A stretch of DNA of 64,000 nucleotides, taken from assembly GCF_004765805.1 (NCBI RefSeq), contig NZ_SBIU01000009.1:1-64000 (forward strand). Direction: 5' to 3'. The DNA is from Halorussus halobius. Lineage in GTDB: Archaea > Halobacteriota > Halobacteria > Halobacteriales > Haladaptataceae. Position 1 is the stretch's first letter, and each line of letters starts with the position of its first letter. Below the pieces are notes generated by a model. That model saw only the letters and a program-made list of their open reading frames with translations, made no database searches and was not told the DNA's origin. This document shows positions 40,319 through 48,891 of the stretch, piece by piece. A program made the translations under genes and the position numbers.

Positions 40319-41992
40319 GTGGTCGCGACTCGCGAGTCTCGGCGCAGCGTCTTTCGACGAATCGCACACCAACATATCGAGTGGCCCGCATATGACTCGA
40401 CACCGCTGTACGATCGCTCCTCACTCGGTGGGTTAGAATCGGACGTTCGAGTCGTCTCGAGTGTCTGGTTCACGCACCCAAATCATAACTCACTCGAACA
40501 GTGCGTCTGCGAACTTCCGCTGGCCTACTTCCGCTTCGAGGCCCACGACTGCTACGGAAGGTCAACACGCTACGAGATGGACACCCTCTTTCGCATGTTC
40601 TTGCTGAAAGAACTCCACGGATGGCAGCACGAAACATCTCTCGTCGAGTACCTCGATAGCCACCCCGAACTTTGTGAACGCCTCGAGTTGGAGACGGTGC
40701 CCGATCAATCGACATTGTGGCGCGGCTGGAACGAGCGCTTCACGCGCGATTTCCGTGAGACGATCCAGGAAGCGGCTCGAACAATCCTGATCAAAGCGCA
40801 GAACGCGGGTGTCGCTGTACCACGCGACCCAGAACGAAACCTCCCGGATCAAGGCGACGACGCAGACGAATCTGTCCCAAACGATCAGGCCATCCTCGAC
40901 AAGGCTGAGAGGGTCACCGACCACATCAGTCGCGTCGTATACCCCGCGTTCTCGCTCGATCGTGGTGAGGGCTGTGAGATTCCTGAGAACGCCTACTGGG
41001 GCTTACAGACCTATCTGGGCCTGCGTGAGAACCTAGCGGCTAACGAGGGCGCTCGCAGTTTCATCCACGAGTCGACGCGTGATCGAACGCCACTCGGGCA
41101 CGGTCATCGCGACCAGATTCGTGACCTCCCCATCAATCAGATTCGCGAGATGTACCGACAGGCACTCCGTCAGCTCATCAACGAGCTCGCGGGGACAGAG
41201 GAGTTCTTTCGAGCTGGAATCGTCGCGATCGACATCACCGAGGACGACCCCTTTACCGGCGACCGTACCGGCCACGAGGACGAGATAATCGGAACGAAGG
41301 AGAAGAATGACGAATACGCCTACCAGTGGGCGACAGTCCAGCTGGTCGGCAACGCTGTTCCACTCGTGCTTGATGCCCCCCCAGTTCGACGAGGCGAGTC
41401 ACGCAAGGAGATCGTCAAGGACCTGCTCGACTCCGCTGAGGACCTCGTTCACGTCGATAACGTGCTGATGGATCGGGAGTTCGACAGCCAGCACATTCTA
41501 GAGATGATCAGCCAGCGTGGACTGTCCTACGTCGTGCCGAAACGGATGCAAACGAGTGAGAAAGCTCAGGCCAAACGACTCCTCCAACGCGATCAAGACC
41601 GGTACGAGACCGACCGCAAGCTCCATCTTGGCAAGAACGAGTGGCACGAGACGACGCTGATCTATCGCCGGAAAGAAGACTCTGAGCACGACGACCATCG
41701 ACAGTACTCGGTGTTCATGTCCAACCGGGGTGGTGGTTTTCTCAGTGAGTACGGCTACCGGTGGGAGATTGAGAGTGGCTATCGGTCGATCAAGCGATTC
41801 ATGGCTGCGACGACGTCGACGGATTTCGGGCTCCGATTCTTCTACTTCGCGTTTGCGTGTCTGTTGTACTCGATTTGGCGAGCAGTCGATTTACTTGTCC
41901 AAGTCGAGTTGACTGGTGAGTACGAACACGCGCCGATTGTGACGGCCGACAATACGCTCACGCTGCTGAAGAAGGAGACTGGAATCGGATAA
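40319..41992 (+). CDS. DDE transposase (IS4-like)
   Basis: 557 residues, GTG start (MVATRESRRSVF). AGIVAIDITEDDPF supplies the first catalytic Asp, VDNVLMDREFDSQHI the second, and YGYRWEIESGYRSIKRF is the Y-x2-R-x3-E-x6-K signature of IS4-type transposases with the catalytic Glu. It looks full length and intact. I could not find convincing terminal inverted repeats in the flanking 150 bp, so the element borders are not set. It separates the isomerase from the integrase region. Confidence 0.88.
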   Translation: MVATRESRRSVFRRIAHQHIEWPAYDSTPLYDRSSLGGLESDVRVVSSVWFTHPNHNSLEQCVCELPLAYFRFEAHDCYGRSTRYEMDTLFRMFLLKELHGWQHETSLVEYLDSHPELCERLELETVPDQSTLWRGWNERFTRDFRETIQEAARTILIKAQNAGVAVPRDPERNLPDQGDDADESVPNDQAILDKAERVTDHISRVVYPAFSLDRGEGCEIPENAYWGLQTYLGLRENLAANEGARSFIHESTRDRTPLGHGHRDQIRDLPINQIREMYRQALRQLINELAGTEEFFRAGIVAIDITEDDPFTGDRTGHEDEIIGTKEKNDEYAYQWATVQLVGNAVPLVLDAPPVRRGESRKEIVKDLLDSAEDLVHVDNVLMDREFDSQHILEMISQRGLSYVVPKRMQTSEKAQAKRLLQRDQDRYETDRKLHLGKNEWHETTLIYRRKEDSEHDDHRQYSVFMSNRGGGFLSEYGYRWEIESGYRSIKRFMAATTSTDFGLRFFYFAFACLLYSIWRAVDLLVQVELTGEYEHAPIVTADNTLTLLKKETGIG

Positions 41993-42353
41993 GGAGGTAC
42001 TCTGTCGGGGCCAGTGCGGATTTCTGAGTGGCAACGCTGTCAGGAATTTCGAAAATCCACCGATTTAGTTGGGAGTGCGATAGGAAGAGACGATTGAGAG
42101 GAGATTCGAAGCCGAACTAGTCACTGATTCGTCCGAGACTGCGCATCACAGCCTCGCTAAACCCCCTGTAGTCTCAACTTCAAAATCCCAGAGTTTTGTA
42201 TAGCGATATATAGTTTATAACCCCGCTTATCCAGCTATAGCAGGCGCTTCAGAGCCCGAAAGCCGTGATTTCGCTCCGACACAGTTGGTTTGGTTTAGGA
42301 CAGTAAAACAAACCAGAACTAAGAGGGTGGCCGCCCTCCCGTAAGCACGAACA
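41993..42353. other. Intergenic region after the transposase
   Basis: 361 bp. No supported gene. A GAGGG-TGGCCG-CCCTC hairpin lies at 42323-42338, shortly before the gene at 42354. The AT-rich TATATAGTTTATAA near 42208-42222 may be its promoter. Confidence 0.45.
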
Positions 42354-42605
42354 ATGGAAGTCCCACAGCGAGCGTCTATCTCCCACCAAAACGTCGATGC
42401 TGGCCCAATCGCCAAACGCACCGTCGTAAACAACAGCAAAGTCGTCGCCTGTGCTGGCTGCGACGACGACCTCGACACCAGCAACTACCACCTCCACACC
42501 ACCCTCAGATTCGGCGCTGGCGGTGGCCGAGGCGTCCGCTACAAATCCTTCGTACTCCACGATGCGGAGTGCTTCAACACGTGGAAGCGTGATTTAGATG
42601 TCTGA
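42354..42605 (+). CDS. Small protein with CxxC, encoded before the integrase
   Basis: 83 residues. VACAGCDDDLDT, then HLHTTLRF and later HDAECFNTWKRD suggest a compact zinc-binding fold using two Cys, His and a late Cys. It overlaps the integrase start by 8 bp, so the two are coupled. A recombination-directionality or DNA-binding role is possible. Not recognised beyond that. Confidence 0.65.
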   Translation: MEVPQRASISHQNVDAGPIAKRTVVNNSKVVACAGCDDDLDTSNYHLHTTLRFGAGGGRGVRYKSFVLHDAECFNTWKRDLDV

Positions 42606-43707
42606 GACCAACGCGACCCCTGGGATTCGCGGCCTCGAAACCCTCCTCGACGACCGCATGGTCTCCCTCGAAAGCCCACAGACCCAGCAAATCACGAGGG
42701 TCGCCGTCAACAATCTGTTCCAGTTCCTCACCGAGAACAACGACGTCGACTCCGTCGAGGACGTCGACGAACAGGACGCCCGAGATTGGGTCATCCACCT
42801 CGTGAAAGAAGACGATCTCGCCGCGAACTCCATCCGGACGTATTTCGCGCTCGCGCGCGCCACCTTCGGCTGGTGGCAACGCAGCGATGAGATCGACAGA
42901 AACCCGCTCGCGACGACCACCGCCGAAGAAGTACTCCCATCGAAGAGCAACGATGTCGAGCAACAGTTCTGGACTGCCGATGCTCGCGAACGATTGCTCA
43001 ACTACGTCGACGAACGCGCCCATGCTGCACTCGAGAACGACAGCAGCGACGCAGCACACGCGTTCCGGGACCGCTCCCTCGTCTACATCCTTGCGGATAC
43101 CGGCGTCCGTGGCGCGGAGGTCTGCAGCGTCAGTCGCGACGACCGCCGCAACGGCCTCCAGTGGGCGGACGTCAACCTCGAGGCGGGCGTGATGACTGTC
43201 CTCGGGAAGTCCGGCGACCAAGAATCGGTATCGCTACCGGGGGTAACCACCGAGAAGCTGGCGCGCCACCGACGGCTCATCGACGCCCCCGACGAATGGC
43301 CCGTCATCCCAACCGGAGACGCAACCTCGAAATACCGGGCCGTTCGCAACGAGCTGGCTGACCGCGAATACGAGGACGAGGAAATCGAGGGAGCCCTGGA
43401 AGACTGCGAAATCGACGAGGTGCTGCGCGAGTACGAGGTTGCGCCGCCAGCGTTGACGACAGAGGGCGCGAGAACGCTCTTGAAGAGGCTTTGCGAGGAG
43501 GCGGACGTCGATATCGACGGCGATTATTTAAAGCCGCACGGTGGCCGGCGTGGACTCGGTGACGATCTCTACGGCGAGGTCGCCGCCGAAAGCGCACAGG
43601 AGGTTCTTCGACACAAGTCCATCGAGACAACGCATGCCTCCTATCGAGATCGGCACCCAGAGGACTTAGCAGCAGATATCGAGAAGGTCCGTTACAAGAG
43701 CGAGTAA
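42598..43707 (+). CDS. Tyrosine recombinase (integrase)
   Basis: 369 residues. The N-terminal SAM-like core-binding domain spans about 25-95 (VNNLFQFLTENNDV, AANSIRTYFALARA). All catalytic residues are present: Arg171 (TGVRGAE), Lys204 (LGKSGDQ), His314 and Arg317 (PHGGRRG), His339 (LRHKSIETT) and Tyr349 (HASYRDRH). It is therefore probably active in integration, excision or dimer resolution. No tRNA or att duplication was seen nearby, so its target site is unknown. Confidence 0.93.
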   Translation: MSETNATPGIRGLETLLDDRMVSLESPQTQQITRVAVNNLFQFLTENNDVDSVEDVDEQDARDWVIHLVKEDDLAANSIRTYFALARATFGWWQRSDEIDRNPLATTTAEEVLPSKSNDVEQQFWTADARERLLNYVDERAHAALENDSSDAAHAFRDRSLVYILADTGVRGAEVCSVSRDDRRNGLQWADVNLEAGVMTVLGKSGDQESVSLPGVTTEKLARHRRLIDAPDEWPVIPTGDATSKYRAVRNELADREYEDEEIEGALEDCEIDEVLREYEVAPPALTTEGARTLLKRLCEEADVDIDGDYLKPHGGRRGLGDDLYGEVAAESAQEVLRHKSIETTHASYRDRHPEDLAADIEKVRYKSE

Positions 43708-43915
43708 GTTGGGTTGAGGGAGTGGTCTACTCTCGAAGGCCCCACTACTGTAGAGAGTGAATCCGGTCGTGGTGGACTGGGCACCTGTCGCGGTCGGTGG
43801 TGGTGCGCCGACCGCGGGACGCAGTGGTGTGCGTCTAACCGTCACTGATACTCATCGCTTGAGTGTTCTCCGATATCGCCACCGTTCGAGATGACTGGTT
43901 GTTTAACATGGGGTA

Positions 43916-43931
43916 GTGTGAATTCGCACAC
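43916..43931. promoter_or_regulatory. Dyad GTGTG-N6-CACAC abutting a start codon
   Basis: GTGTG (43916-43920) and CACAC (43927-43931) flank aattcg and end directly before the ATG at 43932. It could be an operator or a small hairpin affecting initiation. Confidence 0.35.
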
Positions 43932-44396
43932 ATGACTACGAGACGGCACGTATTGACGCTCGCAGGTACAACAGCAGTTGCAGCACTCGCAGGATGCAGC
44001 AGCGACAGTGACAGTGGTAGTGACAGTAACGGCGACAGTGGTACTGATTCGACTGGCACGCAGCTCACCGACATCATCGAGATCACGAATCACGAATGGC
44101 GCGGCCGGTCAATCCTCGAAGCGACCGTCCGGAACAAGACCGACAGCACCATCGGGACGCTGCAGATCGATGTGAACGTGTACGCGGGCGATGAGCGCAT
44201 CAGCGACGGGTACGGCACTATCACCGACCTTCCCGGCGGTATTGAGGACACGGTGCGTGTGAGCAATATGAGCGATTTCTCCGCGGTGCCGTGCGAGGAT
44301 GCGACGACGTACGACCTTGTTCCGAACTTCTATTTCGAGAACACGCAGTACGAGCAACGATTCGAGCACGAGTACAACCCCGAATTCTGCGAGTGA
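43932..44396 (+). CDS. Tat lipoprotein with FxLYD-like domain
   Basis: 154 residues. TTRRHVLTLAGTTA with lipobox LAGC is a Tat lipoprotein signal. An Asp/Ser/Gly-rich linker (about 25-42) leads to a single immunoglobulin-like domain with EATVRNKTDSTIGTLQIDVN, the pattern of FxLYD/DUF3426-type extracellular domains. Anchored outside the cell; function unknown. The downstream nuclease-like gene begins 17 bp later but need not be related. Confidence 0.75.
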   Translation: MTTRRHVLTLAGTTAVAALAGCSSDSDSGSDSNGDSGTDSTGTQLTDIIEITNHEWRGRSILEATVRNKTDSTIGTLQIDVNVYAGDERISDGYGTITDLPGGIEDTVRVSNMSDFSAVPCEDATTYDLVPNFYFENTQYEQRFEHEYNPEFCE

Positions 44397-44413
44397 CCAC
44401 GTGATTACCTAGA

Positions 44414-45319
44414 ATGACATCAGAGTTCGAGCCTGCCGACGAACCGTACGACGTCGGGGATATCCTTCACATTTACGCTCCGGAACCCGAGTTCGAGCAC
44501 CGGTTCGGGTGCGAGGTGGTCGAAGTACACCCTGACGGTGAATCAACGTCATACACGCTGTACGCGCACGGTATCCAGCGCGTCTTAGACGCGACGTACC
44601 CTCACGAATACCTGATTCCGTCACCTCGCGGATACCCGAACATCGCCGAGTTACTCGGGGAAACCCGGATTGACGGGGAAGAACTTCTGGGGAAGTTCAA
44701 ACGCCCCGATCTCAAGATAATCAACAAGTACCTCACTGCGGTGGATGTCGATTCAGATCCGACGAAAGACTGGTTGAGAGAAATCGAGAAAGGCGATGTG
44801 AATCGAATCAATTCCGTATTTGCCGAACTGTACCTTCTATACTACCTGCGAGAATTGTACGGTACGGAGCAGGTATCGATGAACGCGGAGCTTTCCGACG
44901 ATCGTGATTCGAAGGATTTTGACTTGCGGCTCAACACCGACGACCAGGATATCTGGATTGAAGTCACGAAACCGGACCATGCTGAGGTACTGGAAGGTGG
45001 GTTTGGGTTCGGGATGGGGAAGCGAACGACGAATTCGATTGATAGGAAGCTCAAAAACAAGTTCGGGCCAGCGCGTGATGCGGTTAGCGACGACGTGACT
45101 CTAGTGCTTGCGGTGTATCAAGAGGAGGAGATGATGCAAGGCTTCGAAATCGGGCGGTGGCTTGATGAGGATTACTACGATGTCGGTGATTTCTCAGATG
45201 GATGGGTGACGTTCACGTATCTTGGCGAGCCAGACTTTGAGTACGGTGCATTCACGGAGAACGGTGCACGTTGCGCCGAGGAATTCGAGGCGTTAACTGA
45301 GGTTGGGGAACCTCAGTAA
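44414..45319 (+). CDS. Candidate PD-(D/E)XK nuclease
   Basis: 301 residues. The first 90 residues are a beta-rich domain (VGDILHIYAPEPEFEHRFGC, then SYTLYAHGIQRVL). A nuclease-like core follows: Glu138 in SVFAELYLLYYL, DFDLRL around Asp168/Asp170, and IWIEVTKPD with Glu183 and Lys186. That order (E, D, E-x-K with strands between) is the PD-(D/E)XK arrangement of restriction-type endonucleases. AT content rises along the gene. It could be a solitary defence nuclease; the family name is not known to me. Confidence 0.6.
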   Translation: MTSEFEPADEPYDVGDILHIYAPEPEFEHRFGCEVVEVHPDGESTSYTLYAHGIQRVLDATYPHEYLIPSPRGYPNIAELLGETRIDGEELLGKFKRPDLKIINKYLTAVDVDSDPTKDWLREIEKGDVNRINSVFAELYLLYYLRELYGTEQVSMNAELSDDRDSKDFDLRLNTDDQDIWIEVTKPDHAEVLEGGFGFGMGKRTTNSIDRKLKNKFGPARDAVSDDVTLVLAVYQEEEMMQGFEIGRWLDEDYYDVGDFSDGWVTFTYLGEPDFEYGAFTENGARCAEEFEALTEVGEPQ

Positions 45320-45419
45320 TACTGTTCTCTTCTTTCACGCGCTCAAATTTTGTAGTTGTCTGCCACTCTACTGGGTTGAATAAGTCCCCTCTGACATCCT
45401 CGTAGGTGTTGCAGTCTAT

Positions 45420-45453
45420 GGCTGAAATCCGGGGCCAGAATATCCGAACCTTT
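45420..45453 (+). promoter_or_regulatory. Promoter module shared with 49901 (copy 1)
   Basis: GGCTGAAATCCGGGG, then CCGAACCTTTGCGC, 25 bp from the start of the first block to CGAACC. The same blocks with the same spacing occur at 49901-49934 before a histone-fold gene. The CGAACCTTT part looks like BRE plus TATA. Confidence 0.55.
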
Positions 45454-45496
45454 GCGCCAGCACTAGGTTTATCGCGCTAGACAGACTTCTTTCCAT

Positions 45497-45601
45497 ATGA
45501 GCCTCGAAGAGACGGTTGACTACCTCGCCGAGGAACTCGACCTCGAGCGAAGTGAACACGTCCGTGAGGTCGGTCAGTCGGTCGCCGAGCTTCGCGACTG
45601 A
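45497..45601 (+). CDS. 34-residue helical micro-protein
   Basis: 34 codons: MSLEETVDYLAEELDLERSE, then HVREVGQSVAELRD and TGA. Entirely helical and acidic. The upstream module shared with the histone-fold gene at 49965 supports expression. Its stop is immediately followed by the end of a convergent pseudogene. Function unknown; perhaps a small interaction module. Confidence 0.5.
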   Translation: MSLEETVDYLAEELDLERSEHVREVGQSVAELRD

Positions 45602-46093
45602 TCAGAACATTTCTCTGAAGTCCCGTTCGACGAGCCCGTCCTCCGGATACGTGATGAACTCTTGTTTCGTTGGTCCTTGACGGTCGAGTAAATCGTCCCG
45701 TTCTGCACGTTGGAGGACTGCCTGCGCGAAGTCCGTACAGTGGGATTCATGCTACTCAGCGTACTTCGGAAGGGCTTCTCGCCAGTGCATATCCAGCTCA
45801 AACTCGGCTAATCGGATTTGGATCCCGTCCTTCCGTTCGACGAAGTCGACGTCCAGGTCCTCGAGTTGCTTGAAACGGCGATTGTTCCGGCGAACTGTGG
45901 TGAGACGCTTGGAATCGACGATGTAGGGATTGACCCACTTCCGCCAGGTATCGTCGTCGACGTGTGTTCGTAGCATCTCAAAATCCAGATCCGGGTCCAC
46001 ACTCTCAATACAGAACTGCAGCATCTCGATGCCAGTTCGATGATTTGCATTCGGGAGGGAGTGGCGGAGAATCAAATTTGACATCACCTGCAC
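45602..46093 (-). pseudogene. Fic/Doc-like gene, truncated and with an in-frame stop
   Basis: Reading the minus strand, RHSLPNANHRTGIEML near the start matches the Fic/Doc core H-x-F-x-[ND]-[AG]-N-[KH]-R-T-G. The frame continues through WREALPKYAE, meets TAG (45752-45754), and then continues in the same frame with ESHCTDFAQAVLQRAERDDL to a TGA at 45602-45604. The part before the motif is missing. Both the truncation and the amber codon indicate an inactive remnant. Confidence 0.6.
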
Positions 46094-46184
46094 ACACGAC
46101 CTCGTCGACAGGTGGCATGTCTGCCAGAACAGCCGCTAATGCAGGGCGGTTGGCGTGGATGTCTGAAATGAGGCCAATCTTCAC
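46080..46184 (-). pseudogene. N-terminal fragment of a metallophosphoesterase
   Basis: From a GTG at 46184, 35 codons read MKIGLISDIHANRPALAAVL, then ADMPPVDEVVCAGDV. The D-x-H and GD pairs are the first two metal motifs of YfcE-type phosphodiesterases (GDV normally continues into GYNP). After GDV the sequence switches frame and becomes the Fic/Doc-like remnant. Two broken genes are thus joined at about 46080. Confidence 0.6.
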
Positions 46185-46217
46185 TGAGGTAGAGTACGAC
46201 AGACGGTGTCTTGGTGT

Positions 46218-46316
46218 CTAGTTCCAGTGTTCCGACTCGAAGTGGTTGAGCACAGCCTCGGTCGGTGTCTCACTGCCGGAGGTGTCTATCTCTTCATCGC
46301 ATACGTGGCACTTCAT
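46218..46316 (-). CDS. 32-residue zinc-finger micro-protein
   Basis: 32 codons: MKCHVCDEEIDTSGSETPTE, then AVLNHFESEHWN and TAG. Cys3, Cys6, His24 and His29 have classical C2H2-like spacing. Haloarchaea encode many such tiny zinc-finger proteins, several of which affect stress or biofilm behaviour. No partner is visible here. Confidence 0.55.
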   Translation of the reverse strand: MKCHVCDEEIDTSGSETPTEAVLNHFESEHWN

Positions 46317-46423
46317 ACAGAGAATTACTGTGGTCGCGAAGTTAAACGATAGGCTCGATACGTGATCTCAGTGAGGCTGATCGTCTCATTTACGAGGTTC
46401 GGGGTCGGCGGTCCATCCGAAGT

Positions 46424-46522
46424 CTACCAGCCGATGCCGTGTACGTGACCGGCTTGATTCGCCCCGACTTCGTGGTTGTACACGGGATTCGGTAACGGGG
46501 CATCCAGAGATTCGGGACTCCC
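46424..46522 (-). pseudogene. Possible C-terminal gene fragment
   Basis: About 32 codons on the minus strand (SPESLDAPLPNPVYNHEVGA, then NQAGHVHGIGW and TAG) look protein-like, but begin right after a stop in the same frame and lack a start codon. It may be a 3' remnant in this decayed area, or chance. Confidence 0.25.
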
Positions 46523-46544
46523 TCAAAAGAGACGTGGCGCGTAT

Positions 46545-46718
46545 CTACGTTCGTTTCTCACGGACGCCCTCGCGGCTGCGGGTCATGTCCTCGCAGTTCG
46601 GACACACACGTGGCTCGTCGAGAGAGTCCGGTGTGAATACACGAACGTAGACATCTGTGACGTGACTGCCACAGTTCTGGCACTCCGGCATACCAGTAGC
46701 AGTCATCTTATCGGTCAT
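46545..46718 (-). CDS. Small zinc-ribbon protein (DUF7563-like)
   Basis: 57 residues from MTDKMTATGMPEC (starts at the second or third Met are also possible). Two Cys pairs, CQNCGSHV and CPNCEDMT, flank YVRVFTPDSLDEPRV. I recall this exact pattern from haloarchaeal DUF7563 proteins, often near integrases. Probably a single zinc-ribbon domain, function unknown. Confidence 0.7.
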   Translation of the reverse strand: MTDKMTATGMPECQNCGSHVTDVYVRVFTPDSLDEPRVCPNCEDMTRSREGVREKRT

Positions 46719-46958
46719 AGGCTTTCTGTCAGCGCCGAAACTAACAATTAGAGATAGCAAACAGCGTCCGCGACCACCCCAGACCCAGTCTCGAGAACAT
46801 CACAAATCAATACTTGTCGCATAGATTGCTAGGCTATGGAGTGACCAATTTGCCGCTGTTGAAATCCTATTGATCAGATATCATGTACGGTGAAACAACC
46901 CGTAAGTGAGTGTGCGTATGATGTAGGGTTAGTTCCGGTTTTCGATGGGATGAGTAGA

Positions 46959-47627
46959 TCAGGATAGAGATGGTAGAGTGAATGTCAGAATCACAACCCC
47001 AATTCCAAATGTTGTTAATCCCCAAGCCATCTTGCGATATAGGTGAAATAAATTCTCCTCGTTGTCTTCCATAATATCTCTGTTCTTTTCAATACAGTCT
47101 ATTTGATCCCCTAATAATCTGGCTGGATTCTCGTCTTCAATAATATCCCTCAAATCAGCCGCTTCTGGGCCTATTATTGCCCTTCGTGTTGGACCATAGT
47201 CAACTCCTTTTCCGACAAGAAGGAGAACTAACTTTGTGACTTGCTTCCAATAGGGAATCGAATTTACGGGCCTACCGGAGAGGACGTTTAACGCTGAGTA
47301 ACTTCCGCGAAAGAATCCAATAATGCCACGAGCTAATAGGAATATTCCAAGAATTACACTTATCGGTCCGGCTATTACCCCTGAGAACCCTTCTCCAACA
47401 ATTCTGACGGGTAGTTCAGTAGTGATCGAAGTCGAAAGAACAGCGGTTAGAGCCGCCACAAGGATACCAGCCACGGTAAACTGCACGCGGAGAACCCTGA
47501 GTGCTTGATTGCGTTGTTCCCGTATTTCTTGGAGTTGATGGTTCAAGATTCGAGTTATTTCTGAAGTAGCCCACGAACTATCGTTGTGAGGTTTCTCTTC
47601 ATTCTGTGCTGGCGTATTCTCGGACAT
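46959..47627 (-). CDS. Three-helix membrane protein divergent from the TIR gene
   Basis: 222 residues. A charged N-terminal helix (ITRILNHQLQEIREQRNQAL) precedes membrane helices at about 47-67, 82-108 and 198-220, the first two closely spaced. Between helix 2 and 3 lies a cytoplasmic domain of about 80 residues (RRAIIGPEAADLRDIIEDEN). The overall plan recalls SLATT-like defence membrane effectors but is not a clear match. It is AT-rich like the adjacent TIR gene and shares its 278-bp divergent promoter region. A functional link is inferred. Confidence 0.65.
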   Translation of the reverse strand: MSENTPAQNEEKPHNDSSWATSEITRILNHQLQEIREQRNQALRVLRVQFTVAGILVAALTAVLSTSITTELPVRIVGEGFSGVIAGPISVILGIFLLARGIIGFFRGSYSALNVLSGRPVNSIPYWKQVTKLVLLLVGKGVDYGPTRRAIIGPEAADLRDIIEDENPARLLGDQIDCIEKNRDIMEDNEENLFHLYRKMAWGLTTFGIGVVILTFTLPSLS

Positions 47628-47905
47628 ATTGAAACCAATTTCAAGTTGACCCGTTTGTTCTTTGGGTGAATACTCCTAGGAATAAGGAGATGCATCCTCT
47701 ATACTGACCAATTCAACAGTGTAGCACAGTTCAGCTATGACAGGTTAGTTGTTTAAACGCGCGCTTGTACAAGCCTCGCTCAGTTCCGGGAGGGGGATTC
47801 CAATTACATGCTCAACCCGTGCCACTGCATGGCCCTGTGATGAATCACTTTCACAGGTGAGTTTTTAACTCATAGGGGCTAAAATAGCAATAAGCAACTG
47901 AAAAT

Positions 47906-48751
47906 ATGTGGGGTGCTTTTGTAAGCCATGCGGGAGAAGATAAAGATGAATTTGTAGAACCTCTAGCTAAGGAATTGGAAAATTACGGTCTAAACGTATG
48001 GTATGATGATTTTGAACTCTCTGTCGGAGATAGCATCCCGGACGAAATTCAACGCGGTTTGCATAACTCTGATTATGGTGTTGTTATCCTTTCTGAAGCT
48101 TTCTTTGAGAAGAGTTGGACACAAGAGGAATTAGATTCACTAATCCAACGGGATGTGACTGAGATGGATAAAGTCATCCTCCCCGTTTGTTATGATATTA
48201 CACCACAAGATGTACTTTCCCACCACAAGCTTTTGGGCAAACGATATCTGATTTCTGGAGATTCAATGTCTGTTTCCGAGATCGCTCAGGAGCTCTACCA
48301 AGAGATACTAGAAAATCGCACAAAACCTCTCACAGACGACGGGTTGGAAGAGTTCGACCCTGAAACTCTGGACTATCTCGCCGAAATTATCGGGGATATA
48401 AAACAAGGGACAGAAATTAAAAAATTTTTCGAACGTCTGAATTTTGAAATCGATTGGGATGATGCAAAAGAAGGCAGCATACATGAGTGGATTGCAACAT
48501 TCCCCGTTGAGGCCAAAGAAAAAGGAATAGATTTAGAGAGTGCAAGGAAGAGTACGATTTTAGAAAACCTCAAAGAGCTAAATAACGAAGACCTATCAAA
48601 TATAATATCTATTGTTGAAAAATTAGCTCATCCTAGACACTATATTGAGAATGATAAAGATAGAGCGCAAGTTGTAGAAAAATTGAACATCATCCTGAAA
48701 TGGGAGGACTTGAGAATAGTTGACCAAGGAGAAGTAAAGAAGTTAACCTAA
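47906..48751 (+). CDS. TIR-domain protein
   Basis: 281 residues. The TIR domain covers about 1-125: GAFVSHAGEDKDEFVEPL, VWYDDFELSVGDSIPDEI, GVVILSEAFFEKSWTQEEL (W-x3-E places catalytic Glu75) and VILPVCYDI. TIR enzymes in prokaryotic defence degrade NAD+ or make cyclic-ADPR signals. The C-terminal 155 residues are helical and unrecognised (PETLDYLAEIIGDIKQGTEI) and could be a sensor or oligomerisation part. Very AT-rich codon use compared with the rest of the window indicates recent transfer. Confidence 0.85.
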   Translation: MWGAFVSHAGEDKDEFVEPLAKELENYGLNVWYDDFELSVGDSIPDEIQRGLHNSDYGVVILSEAFFEKSWTQEELDSLIQRDVTEMDKVILPVCYDITPQDVLSHHKLLGKRYLISGDSMSVSEIAQELYQEILENRTKPLTDDGLEEFDPETLDYLAEIIGDIKQGTEIKKFFERLNFEIDWDDAKEGSIHEWIATFPVEAKEKGIDLESARKSTILENLKELNNEDLSNIISIVEKLAHPRHYIENDKDRAQVVEKLNIILKWEDLRIVDQGEVKKLT

Positions 48752-48891
48752 GCCACTAATCAATCGAGCTGATAAGAGAATTCTCTGTACTTAGCGACCT
48801 ACGCTCGAATCTAGTAGCCGTTGAGAGTTTCAACAGAGCCCCAAATTTTCACCCGCCGTACTTTAAGTGAGTTGTCCGAGGAACACTCTGT

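Noticed and set aside
40150-42250. Terminal inverted repeats of the IS4-like element
   Set aside because: I compared about 150 bp on each side of the transposase gene and found no convincing matching ends, so no element borders are given.
42598-43932. tRNA or att-site duplication next to the integrase
   Set aside because: No tRNA-like cloverleaf or direct repeat of att type was seen on either side.
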